Shown here one piece after another: positions 1 through 12,811 of a DNA stretch of 64,000 bases. Source of the stretch: Costus lasius (Eukaryota; Streptophyta; Magnoliopsida; Zingiberales; Costaceae); contig CM050449.1 of assembly GCA_027563935.2 (NCBI GenBank), positions 46,846,507 through 46,910,506 on the forward strand. The letters run 5' to 3'. Position numbers and translations under genes: made by a program. Position 1 is the stretch's first letter. Each line of letters begins with the position of its first letter. The notes below the pieces were generated by a model. The model was given only the letters and a program-made list of their open reading frames with translations, was not told the DNA's origin and made no database searches.

Positions 1-3000
1 ACTCTGCTAATCTTGACATCACCTCTGTCAATGATCTCTCTGATCAGGTGAAATCTTCTGAGTATGTATTTGGATCTTTGATGAGACCGTGGTTCCTTGG
101 CTTGTTCAATTGCTCCATTGTTGTCACAGTAGAGTTCAATGGGATCCATTGCACTAGGTACCACTTGAAGATCACATAAGAACTTCCTTATCCAAACAGC
201 TTCCTTGGCTGCCTCAGAAGCAGCCACATACTCAGCTTCGGTTGTAGAATCTACTATGGTGGATTGCTTGAAGCTCTTCCAACATACAGCGCCTCCATTT
301 ATCTTGAACACATAGCCGGCCTGCGATCTAAAGTCGTCAGGGTCAGACTGGAATGATGCGTCAGTATAGCCCTGCATACTGAGCTCTTCCTGTCCCCCAT
401 AGACCAAGAACAAATCCTTAGTTCTTCTCAGATACTTTAGGATGTTCTTTACAGCCACCCAGTGCTGTAGACCTGGATTGGATTGGTATCGGCTGGTTAT
501 GCTTACAGCATATGCTACATCTGGTCTAGTACATAACATTGCATACATGATCAATCCTCCTACCGAAGCATAAGGAATTCGACTCATGTCATCCCTCTCA
601 GCCTGTGTTGTAGGGCACTGGCTCTTTGAGAGAGTAAGGTCATGTCTCACTGGAAGGTATCCTTTCTTGGATTGCTCCATGTAGAACCTCTCTAGTATCT
701 TATCAATGTAAGTACTTTGACTAAGGGCCAGAAGCCTCTTGGATCTATCCCGGTAGATCCTCACGCCTAGAATATAGGCGGCCTCCCCTAAGTCTTTCAT
801 CTCAAAACACTTCCCCAACCATGTCTTCATAGCTTGAAGACTAGGGATGTCGTTTCCGATGAGCAGTATGTCATCAACATACAAGACCAGAAAAATCACC
901 AAGCTCCCACTGAATTTTTTGTATACACAGGCGTCATCTTCGCTTTTGATAAAGCCATAATCTCTCACGGCCTCATCAAATCGAAGATTCCAACTTCGAG
1001 ATGCTTGTTTTAATCCATAAATGGACCTCTTTAGCCTGCAGACCTTATTAGCCTCTGCAGGATGGATGAAGCCATCAGGTTGTGACATATACACATCCTC
1101 AGTCAGCTTCCCGTTAAGGAATGCTATCTTCACATCCATCTGCCATATCTCATAGTCATGATATGCAGCTATAGCAAGCAGAATCCGAATGGATTTAATC
1201 ATGGCAACCGGCGAGAAGGTTTCATCATAGTCCACCCCGTGGACTTATTTAAATCCTTTAGCCACTAGTCTACCCTTATAGGTAACTATTTTGCCATCCA
1301 TGTCTGTCTTCTTCTTGAAGACCCATTTACACCCTATGGGTTTTACCCCATCAGGCAGCTCAACCAAATCCCAGACTTGGTTAGCCGACATGGAATCCAT
1401 CTCGGATCGCATGGCGTCAAGCCATTTCTCAGAGTCCGGTCCACTGACCGCCTCATCATAGGTTCTAGGTTCATCCTCAATGATGAAGATCCCATCGTGT
1501 TGGGTCGGTACCGACCCATACCTTTCAGGTGCATGATGAATTCTCCCAGACCTACGCGGAACCTGTGTCTGAGCCTCCGGTTGCCTAGCAACCGGTGCAG
1601 GTGGCCCAGATTCAATCTCTTTGTCTTGTGCTTGCACTTGGACCTCATCCAAGTCAAACTTCCTCCCACTAACTTCTTTCATAAGAAATTCTTTCTCTAG
1701 AAAGACAGCACCCCGAGCAACAAAAACTTTGTTCTCGGTTGGGACATAGAAGTAGTATCCTTTAGTTTCCTTAGGATACCCCACAAACACACACTTATTA
1801 GATCTAGGTTCTAGCTTGCTAGAATCCTGACGTTTGACATAAGCCTCACATCCCCAGATCCTGATAAACGTGAGATTAGGGCGTCTCCCACTCCACACCT
1901 CGTATGGTATTTTGGAGACACTCTTAGATGGAACATTATTCAGTATCAGAGAAGCTGTTTCTAGTGCATGCCCCCAGAATGATGAAGGTAGAGTTGCATG
2001 ACTCATCATGGATCGAACCATATCCAACAAAGTTTGATTTCTCCTTTCAGACACACCATTCCATTTAGGTGTTCCAGGAGGACTGAGTTGGGATATTATC
2101 CCACACTCTCTCAGATAGTCAAAGAACTCACCACTCAGGTATTCTCCACCTCGATCTGATCGAAGAGCTTTAATGTATCTTCCAAGCTGGTTCTCTACTT
2201 CATTCTTGAACTCCTTGAATTTCTCAAATGATTCAGATTTATGTCTCATTAAGTAGACATAACCATACCTACTGAAGTCATCCGTGAAGGTAATGAAGTA
2301 GTTGTACCCTCCTCTGGCTTGTTTATTGAAGGGCCCACATACATCAGTATGCATGAGATCCAATAAACTTTCTGCCCTCTCACCAATCTTGGTGAAGGGC
2401 GCCTTTGTCATCTTCCCTAATAAACAAGGTTCACAAGTATCAAATTGCTCCAAGGAACTTGAATCTAACAATCCATTTGCATGGAGTTGTTGGATGCGAT
2501 TCTTGTTTATATGGGCTAATCGACAGTGCCATAGGAAAGCACCAACTGAACCACTCAGTTTGGTCCTTTTATTGCTTATGTTACAAACAGAACTTTCCAT
2601 ATCCAAGATATACAGACCATAGCATAAAGTACCCTTCCCATAGAACATATTTGCAAATGAAAAAGAACAGGAGTTCTTATTTATTTCAAATTTAAATCCT
2701 TTCCTTGCCAAGCAAGGAATGGATACAATGTTCTTTGTTAACGAAGGTACACAAAAGCAATTATCTAGTTCTAATTGAAGTCCAGAAGGCAAGGAGAGAG
2801 TCAAAACGCCTACAGCAACAGCAGCAACCTGTGCCCCGTTTCCAACGCGTAGGTCAATCTCTCCAAGCCGCACCAATCTACTTTTCTTGAGCCCCTGCAT
2901 ATTTGTACAAATATGAGCTCCACATGCGGTATCCAATACCCATGACATAGAAGTAGAAGGATTGACTTCTATAACATAGATACCTGAGCTAGAAGTTAAG

Positions 3001-3818
3001 GCCAAGCCTTTCTTCTCCTCATTCTGAAGCTGCTTGCAGTCCCTTCTCCAGTGGCCCTGCTCGCCACAGTGAAAACACCTCTGTTCCTTTGACTTCTTCG
3101 CCTTTTTCTTCAGTGCTTTGGTAGGACCTCTGGCACTGCTCTTAGCACGTGCCTTACCCTTCTTCTTTATCTTCTTGGTCGCAGGGACCAAAAGAACAGA
3201 ATTGGGTTTGGTCTTACCCATCTCTCGCTCGGCTGTTTGGAGCATATTCATCAATTCCTCCCGTGTGCACTCAATCTGGTTCATATTGAAGTTAATGATA
3301 AACGGACTGAAGCTAGGGGGCAGGGAATGAAGAATAAGATCCACAACCAGCTCGTTGTCTATGGTGTGTCCCAGTATCCTGAGATGATCCACATTCCCAA
3401 TGAGTTTGAGAACATGGGGTCTCACTGGTGCACCTTCAGACAACTTGCACCGAAAGACTGCTTTGGCTGTGTCAAATCTCTCAGTTCTAGCCTGAGCCTC
3501 GAACATCTGTTTCAGACGAGTAATCATCTGAAAAGCGTTCTGCTCCTCATATTGCACCTGCAGTTCATGTGCCATACTGGCTAGCATAAGACATGCAACC
3601 TCCAAAGAGTCATCCTGATGCTTTCTATAAGCATCTCTGTCTGCCATTCGGGCATTAGGCGGAGGAGCCGCAGGAAGAGGCTATTCAAGGACATACAGCT
3701 TCTTCTCGAGCTTGAGGACTATCCTCAAATTCCGATGCCAGTCCATAAAGTTAGTTCCAACTAACTTATCCTTATCAAGGAGTGATCGCAGTGATAATCC
3801 GCCAGTGTTCGTAGCCAT
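1..3818 (-). pseudogene. A1 gag-pol polyprotein pseudogene (copia), 3' end cut by window
   Basis: Copia Gag-PR-IN-RT-RNase H reading frame starting at ATG 3816-3818. Visible in order: Gag, a CCHC knuckle (CFHCGEQGHWRRDC), protease VLDTACGAH, the GAG-pre-integrase zinc region (LWHCRLAHINKNR), integrase with RSDRGGEY and NGVSERRN, RT with YVDDILLIG, and RNase H with GYTDASFQSD and CDNNGAI. Two nonsense codons break it: TAG at 3681-3683 in Gag (other copies have Gln) and TAA at 1245-1247 at the start of RT (Gln in relatives). Between and after these the frame stays open to base 1, so I see no frameshift. The last residues and natural stop are outside the window. No full polyprotein can be made. 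The family assignment rests on motifs and domain order and is secure. Confidence 0.93.
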
Positions 3819-4703
3819 TGTTCTATAACACCCAAGAAGAACAGATTAGTACTACTTCGAATCATTTAAACTGGACTTGTTTTAAATGATTTCTGCTCTC
3901 ACTATTTTAAATTCGCATTGACAACCCACAAAGTCGATCGGGAAGTTTAAGACTTCCTAGTGAGATGGGATCCTTATTTCACATGAAGTTTCGCATCCCA
4001 TGAGGGTGGGATGAGATGCACAAAGTAACCCATGTTTCCTAAGGTGGGCGCGTCGGCCGGTTGCTCCAAGCAACTCTCCTTGTTGAGACAGTCTGTGCAT
4101 TTCATGTCCAGCGAGGGCTGGATACAACATGAAACCTTTACCTCTCAACGATGCCTCTAGACTTTCACCATGTGCCCAGCATATGTGAACTTCTAGTCAA
4201 GTCCATTCCTAACCGTTATGCCCAGGGCCAACGAGTTTCCTTGCGAAGGCACGCCCAGGTTAAAACTGGACTGGGAAACCATTGCCACCACGCACTTTCT
4301 AAAGATAAGTGGGTGTGTCCCACGAGGGTGGGAAACAATTCACAACTCCACTAATCGATAGCTTAGTGAGGGCTACGCGTTAGAAGGCTACCAGACTTGA
4401 TATTTTAATTGAGGGTTTTGTTTAAGGTCTCATCATCTCAGTTTTATCTTATGTCTATCATTACAGGCATGCAATCCTATAGTGATAACATAACGGTAAA
4501 ACATTTCAGGCATGCTTCTACAGATAATAATAAAAGCAGTAAAGGATGATGTGATCATATCCTATACAAGACATTGAACCAATCCATGCCATGAAATAGG
4601 TTCAACTCTTGTCCTAGAACTCAAGCCCCAAAAACTAGACCTAGCCTAGCCGACCTCTAGCTTGAACTTCAAGGTTGGCTCCAAGGTCCTTCTCTCATGG
4701 TTT
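3819..4703 (-). other. A1 untranslated leader, gag-proximal part
   Basis: Non-coding leader between the A1 PBS and gag, continuing at 24786 after the B1 insertion. It is alignable by eye with the A2 leader (30141-31749) in inverse orientation. It holds three short hairpins, annotated separately, and the conserved box before gag (reverse complement of 3961-3975). I see no coding potential. Confidence 0.8.
3995..4333 (-). promoter_or_regulatory. Three leader hairpins of family A (candidate RNA structure)
   Basis: Three perfect or near-perfect hairpins in the gag leader: 3995-4012 (stem ATCCCA/TGGGAT), 4107-4122 (stem TCCAGC/GCTGGA) and 4318-4333 (stem TCCCAC/GTGGGA). On the element's sense strand the loops are CCTC or CCCTCA. 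The loops are alike while the stems differ. Hairpins sit at matching places in the family B leaders with other stem bases. A role in RNA packaging, dimerisation or translation is inference. Confidence 0.55.
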
Positions 4704-6382
4704 TGAAAGTCCCTAAAGGGGGAGCGAAACCCTAATATGCGCAGATTAAAACTTTTGCATAGCGGAAGCTAGGGTTTCTAAGATCGCATGGATGAATATA
4801 TGATCAACTTTAATCACATGTATAGATCGAGAAGGGATCATACCATAGCCATTGCTTGGATGGCGACTTGGAAGAAGAGGGCGAGCGGCTCTCCTCCAAA
4901 GGTGACGCACACAAGATGAGAAATGGCTTTCTCCTTGTCGTTCCTTGTGCTAGCAAGGATCTCCAAGTCTCCTGATCGTTTGAAGGGAAGATCAGATGAT
5001 CTCTTGGGTATGCCGAATCCTCCTTGAGCGTCAAGACTCACCACACGAGAGGAGAGAGGCGACAAGAGGAAGTTGCGAGCGAGAATAGAGCAATGCTCTC
5101 GAACGTGAGGCGTGCTCCCTATTTTGGAAAGCATGACTTCCAAAAATAGTAAACCCTCAATGTGTTCAAGTGTTCACGCTTAGTGAACAAATCGCAACAT
5201 TCTCCTCTTTGAACCAAGCGTTCACTTGATGAACCGGTTCAATCTCATTTGGTTTAAAGACCAAATCAAACCAAGCATTGGTCTAGATCATATTAAACCA
5301 TAAGGCTCAAGATCTAACAATTCATCTCTTGATGCTCTTGATCTCATCGATCTAGCATCAATTCTCTCGATCGAAGCTTACCGATCTCAAGCCCTAATCA
5401 ATCAAACATGATTAGACCAGATCTCACTTACAATCAGAGTTTAAATCCCTTTAAACTGAACCAAAACAATTCAGTCCACACGATCTGACTTAAGTAAGCC
5501 ATATCATCAAATTGTGCGACCCTAAGGGTTTCCTTTAAATGTCGGTAATGATAACTTACATTATCATGATTAGTGAGGGGTATCTAGCAACACATCACTA
5601 TCTCCCGATATAAAGGAAAGAGTCTTCCAAGACTACACCCAAACCATAGCACAAGTGTGAACCCAAGTCACTTGACATATGTGTTTCCTTTGCCACTGGA
5701 TGTTCTTATTGGACAAGCGTGTCAAGCCTGTAATTCCAATATGATGAGAGTGGTTAGATCAGATGAACATAGTCACCTGGGTATGGCCATATACTTTCTC
5801 AACCATCTCATCCAGGGGGCCCCTTCAGAACATCACACTCCAACAAGGAGACGGCAATCCTATATCTATCACTAGTGCCCTAACATGACTCATGCTCATT
5901 ATCCAAGATAGTCTATAACCATTATGTTTCAAATGATATTGAACTACCTCAAAACAATGCCAATCATCATTTAGAAACACAAGTGATCTCAAGTCAGAGG
6001 AAATATGCCACTTGTTTGCATACAAGGATTATTCACATTGTGACAAGCAATCGAATATCCTAAGTAGGGTCTGTCCAGTACATCCAATGTACCCATGAGT
6101 CTACATCTTATTCCATGCTCGAAGCATCCTATAAGATTAGAACACATATTAGTCTCAATCATATCAAGGCTGTCTCATGTTCACCAAGATATCTCGACTA
6201 AGGACAATACTGCATGTCAGCCAAGCTGAACAGCATTGAGACATTATTCAGAAGTATACATATTGCAGCAGATAATGTAACAACCTGAATAACAACCATT
6301 GCCTTTATAAACATAGAGTTTATACATGATACTGATATAATCCCAAGGCCTCAAACATTAGCCTTAAGGGCATACCCCAACA
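4704..6382 (-). repeat. B1 3' LTR
   Basis: 1679-bp LTR. On the element's strand it starts TGTTGGGGTATGCCC and ends GGGACTTTCA. It contains a GTACAT/ATGTAC-type hairpin, a TGGCCA palindrome region (here with one change), a GATAAC/GTTATC-type hairpin and a GATC-rich stretch (5286-5425). It is shared with the LTRs at 12125, 12812, 34128, 36616, 44020, 50825 and 58241. Confidence 0.95.
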
Positions 6383-6398
6383 ATCTCCCACTTGCACT
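6383..6398 (-). other. B1 polypurine tract region
   Basis: On the minus strand AAGTGCAAGTGGGAGAT directly abuts the 3' LTR, between the gag-pol stop and the LTR start. This is the expected plus-strand priming site. The same motif lies at 44004-44019 (B4), 46350-46365 (A2) and 52477-52492 (B5). Confidence 0.8.
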
Positions 6399-6402
6399 TA
6401 AT

Positions 6403-9400
6403 CTAATGATTGAGAAATCTCAAACCCATATTATTACAGTGCTTCTCATGCTTCTGCTGCGCCAGAGGCTTTGTAAGCGGGTCAGCCAGATTGTCGTCTG
6501 TATGAACCTTGCAGACTTTGATCTCGCCACGATCAATGATCTCCCGGATCAAGTGAAACCTTCTCTGTATGTGCTTGGACTTCTGGTGCGACCGTGGTTC
6601 CTTTGCTTGTGCTATTGCTCCAGTGTTATCACAGAAGATAACCAAAGGATCTGCACTCGAAGGAACAACACCAAGTTCCTGAATGAACTTATGAATCCAC
6701 ACTGCCTCCTTGGATGCTTCTGAGGCTGCAACATACTCGGCTTCTGTTGTGGAATCAGCAACAATTGACTGTTTGAAACTTTTCCACACCACTGCTCCTC
6801 CATTCAAGCTAAAAACATAGCCTGATTGCGATCGAAAATCATCCTGGTCAGATTGGAACAAAGCGTCAGTATATCCTTCAATACTGAGTTCTTCCTGACC
6901 TCCATAAATCAAGAACATATCTTTGGTCCTCCGAAGATATTTCAAAATGTTCTTGACCGCAATCCAGTGTGCCTTCCCTAGATTACTTTGGAATCGACTG
7001 GTCACGCTTAACCCGTAAGCGACGTCTGGGCGAATACACAACATCGCATACATAATGGACCCAATAGCCGAAGCATAAGGCGTATTGTCCATTTCATCTT
7101 TCTCAGTCTGTGTTTGTGGGCACTGACTCTTTGAAAGATTCAGACCATGTCTGACTGGAAGATATCCTCTTTTAGAATTTTCTAAATGGAATCTCTCCAG
7201 GACTTTATCGATGTAAGTACTCTGGCACAGCCCGAGAAGCCTCTTTGATCTATCTCTGTACATCTTCACACCTAATACATAGGCTGCTTCTCCTAAATCT
7301 TTCATCTGGAAACATTTTCTTAACCATGCCTTGACTGCATGTAGTTCAGGAATATCGTTTCCAATGATCAAGATATCATCGACGTAGAGGACTAGGAAAG
7401 TAATCACGCTCCCACTAAACCTCTTATATACACACAGGTCATCTTCATTCTTGATGAAACCAAATTCACAGATTGATTCATCAAAGCGAATATTCCAGCT
7501 TCTTGATGCTTGTTTAAGTCCATAAATGGACTTCTTTAATTTGCATATTTTATGACGATCTGATGGATTGGTGAAACCTTCAGGTTGTGTCATATACACA
7601 TCCTCTTCTAATTTTCCATTAAGGAAAGCGGTTTTAACATCCATTTGTCAGATCTCATAATCATAATATGCCGATATCGCAAGAATAATCCGAATAGACT
7701 TGAACATGGCTACAGGAGAGAAAGTTTCATCATAATCTATCCCGTAGATTTGTTTGAAACCTTTCGCAACTAGCCTGCCTTTATAGGTAACCACGTTACC
7801 ATCCATGTCTACCTTCTTTTTGAAGATCCACTTACAGCCTATAGGGATTACTCCCGGAGGCGGATCAACCAAATCCCAAACTTGGTTATCTGACATGGAG
7901 TCCATCTCGGCTCGCATAGCTTCAAGCCATCTCGCTGATTCCGGTCCACTGACCGCATCCGCATAAGTGAGGGGTTCATCATCAATGATGTAGACTCCGT
8001 CATAACGCTCAGGCTGTCGACGGATCCTTCCCGATCTTCGCGGTTCCCGTGATATTTGAGCCTCAGGTTGTTCAGTAACCTGATCTACTGGCTCAGGCTC
8101 ATCCAACTGTGCTTGACTACTTTGTCCTTCTTCTGGATTCTCATCCAGCTTTATTTCTCTCACACTGGCCTCTTGCAGAAGAAATTCCTTCTCAAGAAAA
8201 ATAGCTGTCCGAGCAACAAATACTTTGTTCTATTTGGGATCGTAGAAATAATAACCCTTAGTTTCCTTAGGGTAACCGACAAAGATATATTTCTCAGATC
8301 TGCTCTCTAGTTTCCCAGAGGCGAGCTTTTTGACATAAGCCTTGCAACCCCAAATCTTAATAAATGTCAAGCTCGGCTGTTTCCCATACCATAACTCATA
8401 TGGAGTCTTTGAAACGGCCTTGGATGGCACTCGGTTTAGTACCTTTGCAGCTGTTTCCAGTGCAAATCCCCAAAAGGAGTAAGGTAGAGTAGCCTGACTC
8501 ATCATAGAACGAACCATATCCAGTAAGGTTCTATTTCTCCTCTCGGACACACCATTCCATTGCAGTGTTCCTGGCGGAGTGAGCTGTGAGATAATCCCAC
8601 ACTCCTTCAGATAGTCAGTAAACTCTCGACTCAAGTATTCTCCACCTCGATCTGAACGAAGTGCCTTGATATTTCGGCCTAGCTGATTTTGTACTTCATT
8701 CTTGAACTCTTTGAACTTGTCAAAAGATTCACTCTTATGTCTCATTAGATAGACATAACCATACCTACTAAAATCATCAGTAAAGGTAATGAAGTATGAA
8801 TTGCCACCTCTGGCATGTTTACTAAATGGCCCACACACATCACTGTGAATGAGGTCAAGTAAACCTGAAGCCCTTTGACCTTTATTAGAAAAAGGAGACT
8901 TCATCATTTTACCCATTAAACAAGCTTTGTATGTATCAAGCTCCTCATAGGAGAATGATCCCAGCAGTCCATGGTCATGCAACCGCTTAATGTGCTTCTT
9001 GTTAATATGGCCTAAACGACTATGCCATAGCAAGGTGCTGTCTTCAGCATACTTGGCTTTCTTAATATCAATCTGCTGTATAGAACATTCCATGTCCAAC
9101 ATGAATAACCCATTGTTAATTGACCCAGTAGCATAAACAATATTATCAAAAGAAATATAACACTTTGAAATTTTGCATTCAAAGGAAAACCCTTTCCTGA
9201 CAAGAGCAGGAATAGAGATAATATTCTTAGTTATGCTCGGTACAAAATAACAATTGTCCAGTTCTAATACAAGACCAGATGGTAAAGAGATGTGATAAAC
9301 TCCTACAGCAACAGCAGCAACCCGTGCCCCGTTTCCAACTCGTAGGTCCACCTCATGCTGTCCCACCTGTCTTCTTCTCTTGAGTTCCTGTACGTTTGAA

Positions 9401-10296
9401 CAAATGTGAACTCCACATGCAGTGTCTAACACCCATGAAATAGAAGAAGATAGCATGACTTCAGTCACAAAAATACCTGAGCCAGAAGCGAAAGGGTTGC
9501 TTCCCTTCTTATCTCCTTGGAGCGCTTTACAGTCCTTTTTCCAGTGACCCAACTGGCCACAATGGAAACATCTGTATTCCTTTGACCGCTTTATCTTTTG
9601 CTTTAGAGCCTTGTTGTAGCTCTTGATAGGGGCTTTGCCCTTCTTCCCCTTCTTCTTGTTCCTAGAAGGAACCATTAGGACAGAGGATGAAGGCTTTCCC
9701 TTCTCACGAGACTGAGTCTGCTCTGTAGTCAAGAGCATGTTCAGTAACTCTGCCGGCGTACAGTCGATCTTGTTCATATTAAAATTAATGATGAATGGAT
9801 CGAAAGAGGCCGGGAGAGACTGTAGGATGATGTCTACAACAAGCTCCTGATTGATGGTGTGTCCCAGTTTCTCTAGAGCTTCTTTGTACCCAATCATCTT
9901 GAGTACGTGAGCTCCCATTGGACTCCCTTCAGTCAGTTTGCTCTGAAAGAAAAGTTTAGTCAAGTTATAGCGTTCAGTCCTTGCCTGTGCAGCATACAGC
10001 ATCTTGAGATTTGCTATAATGTCAATAGCAGATAAATCTTCATGCTGACGCTGAAGCTCTGGCGTCATAGACGTAAGCATAAGGCAAGCGACATCAATGC
10101 TATCATTGACATGCTTCTCATAAGCTTCCCGAACCGCCCTTGCGGCGTTCGCAGCGGGTTGAGGCGGTATAGCCGTCTCGAGGACATACAGTTTCCTCTC
10201 AGCCTTAAGAACAATCTTAAGGTGTCCGTACCAGTCTGAGAAGTTTGGCCCAGCAAACTTCTCCCTTTCCAGTAAGGATCTCACATTGAACGCTGT
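6403..10296 (-). pseudogene. B1 gag-pol polyprotein pseudogene (copia)
   Basis: Copia polyprotein frame of 3894 nt (1298 codons), no net frameshift, natural stop TAG at 6403-6405. Domains in order: Gag, CCHC knuckle CFHCGQLGHWKKDC, protease VLDTACGVH, pre-integrase zinc region LWHSRLGHINKK, integrase core (RSDRGGEY, NGVSERRN), RT YVDDILIIG, and RNase H with CDNTGAI. Three defects: the initiator ATG seen in B4 and B5 is ACA here (10294-10296); TAG at 8230-8232 after the integrase replaces Glu; TGA at 7648-7650 at the start of RT replaces Trp. It cannot make the full polyprotein. The family call is certain from motifs. Confidence 0.95.
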
Positions 10297-12111
10297 GGTG
10301 TTCGTTGCTGCAGTAATCTACAACATTGCAAGAACAGCAAGGTCAGTATCAATGTTAGAATCAATTCAGGACTTAAGAATGATTCTTTTCTCACTATTTT
10401 ATCTGGCTGAAAAATCTAGCAAAACAGCCCGAAAGAGTAAAACTCTTTTAGTGAGATGGGATCCAGATTTCATACTTGGTCTCCGCGTCCCGCTCAGGCG
10501 AGATAAGATGCACAGAGTACAAGCACTAATCTCTGGTAGGCAATCCCTGCCAATTGCCAACCCGTGCGATTCCCCTTCATTTGGGCAATCCAGCAGACTG
10601 TGCCAACTGAGTTGGTACAACACAGTCTCTGATCCCACAGATGGCTGCCTCCATATAGCTACCATATGCTCAATATGTAGCCTACATGGTCAAGCTGACC
10701 CGACCTACTCCCTGGACCACCACGTGCTATGCTGAGCAACGAGAAGCGATAAATCCCTTCTCTGTAACACGCAGGTGTAATCACACACCGTCTGAAGATA
10801 GATGGGCGTGCCCACTGAGTGGGTACAACACGGCCCCAACGATAGTCAGAACAGTGAGGTTTCGCATCAGAAGGCTTACGTGCTTGATATTTAACGTTGG
10901 ATTTTAACGGTCCTTTTATCTTCTTACTATCATGCAAATCCTATGGTGATAGCAGAAGAATAGATCATGCAATTATTAAATTACTTAAACAGTAAATTAA
11001 AAGCATGATGATCTTATGTGGTAAAAGCCCATTAAGCCTAAGTAAGACCTTAATTAACTTAAGTCTTCACTTGAGCTCTTCATGGGTCTTTAGCATTTCC
11101 TCTAGCCCAACCCGGGCCCAAGCACCCACTACAGCTCAGATGTGCCCACCAGGTAAAATGCGCCTGTCCTAGAGTCGAACCCTAGTCCTCCCACTAGTGA
11201 AGCCACTTGCTGCATGCGCCTCTGCCATGTGTGCTCTGTGCTCATGTCTGATTAAAATACAATTTAATCTATCTAGACATGATTGACTCGCAGGTCAATA
11301 ACACTTTATAAATTAATTAAAATGTGATGTGCAGATCACAATAATAATTTACAAATAATAATCCAGGCACGCAGGCCCCAGCACAGCACACATTAAATTT
11401 GGGCAGCCCACATAAGATGAAATAAACACTCAATCATGTTATACAAACTTCATGTGATCCAATCAAGAAAATAAAATTTTTGAAAAACCCATTGGCTTCA
11501 TTTTATTTCCTTATGTGCCCTACTACCTTACAACGGTCCATTAATAGGGATCCACTCATCAGACCTAGTCAGACCCACTGCCCTTGCATGCACCAAGTCA
11601 TAACCGACTTGAGTTGACCACATGGTCAACAATGCATGCGTTAAGGGCTGAACGTCCCACATGAGTTCTGGCAAGCGGGTGTGACCCCGGGCCTTAATCA
11701 TGAGCGTTCATCGGTTGTCTCAATCAGACATCGCTACACGCCTTTCTGCAGTCGACCTATAGCCACCTCATGCTTGCGCATAGGTGCCATCTGGTCGACC
11801 CATCTAGGCTGTCAGATAGTCTGATCAGACTGTTGGGTCTTGACAGGACGATGACTTCAACCCTAATAACCCGTCTAAGTTTTAAAGTAGGCGCTTAGAT
11901 CTAAATGGATGCGCGCAAGTTGTTATAAGTTTTTGATAAAAAATAACATTCATCAAGCGCCAACAATAAACATCATACATGCGCTAAATGTAAAATATAC
12001 ATCTATTTTCGCAAACTAGCATGTAGTTTCGCATGATGATATCCTTAGATCTATTCATAAGCGCAAACAAGGATCACAACAAGCAATCATATGATTCATA
12101 CATGAACTCGC
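10297..12111 (-). other. B1 untranslated leader
   Basis: About 1.8 kb of non-coding leader between PBS and gag, with the same layout as the B4 and B5 leaders. It holds hairpins at 10488-10503 (TCCCGC/GCGAGA with one wobble), 10603-10615 (CCAACTGAGTTGG) and 10811-10823 (CCCACTGAGTGGG), and a T-arm-like hairpin at 11169-11185 with one mismatch. The short open frames here are incidental. Confidence 0.85.
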
Positions 12112-12122
12112 CTCTGATACCA
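12112..12122 (-). other. B1 primer-binding site (tRNA-iMet)
   Basis: On the minus strand this reads TGGTATCAGAG, complementary to the 3' end of plant initiator tRNA-Met, two bases inside the 5' LTR. The next base is G instead of the usual C. Confidence 0.88.
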
Positions 12123-12124
12123 AT

Positions 12125-12811
12125 TGAAAGTCCCTAAAGGGGGAGCGAAACCCTAATATGCGCAGATTAAAACTTTTGCATAGCGGAAGCTAGGGTTTCT
12201 AAGATCGCATGGATGAATATATGATCAACTTTAATCACATGTATAGATCGAGAAGGGATCATACCATAGCCATTGCTTGGATGGCGACTTGGAAGAAGAG
12301 GGCGAGCGGCTCTCCTCCAAAGGTGACGCACACAAGATGAGAAATGGCTTTCTCCTTGTCGTTCCTTGTGCTAGCAAGGATCTCCAAGTCTCCTGATCAT
12401 TTGAAGGGAAGATCAGATGATCTCTTGGGTATGCCGAATCCTCCTTGAGCGTCAAGACTCACCACACGAGAGGAGAGAGGCGACAAGAGGAAGTTGCGAG
12501 CGAGAATAGAGCAATGCTCTCGAATGTGAGGCATGCTCCCTATTTTGGAAAGCATGACTTCCAAAAATAGTAAACCCTCAATGTGTTCAAGTGTTCACGC
12601 TTAGTGAACAAATCGCAACATTCTCCTCTTTGAACCAAGCGTTCACTTGATGAACCGGTTCAATCTCATTTGGTTTAAAGACCAAATCAAACCAAGCATT
12701 GGTCTAGATCATATTAAACCATAAGGCTCAAGATCTAACTATTCATCTCTTGATGCTCTTGATCTCATCGATCTAGCATCAATTCTCTCGATCGAAGCTT
12801 ACCGATCTCAA
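12125..12811 (-). repeat. B1 5' LTR, inner part
   Basis: PBS-proximal part of the B1 5' LTR, nearly identical to 4704-5389. It is broken after CTCAA (12807-12811), which is the left TSD copy of B2. The LTR resumes at 23783. Confidence 0.95.

Noticed and set aside
10286..10735. 149-codon plus-strand open frame
   Set aside because: It overlaps the B1 leader on the opposite strand; the equivalent B4 and B5 leaders show no conserved frame.
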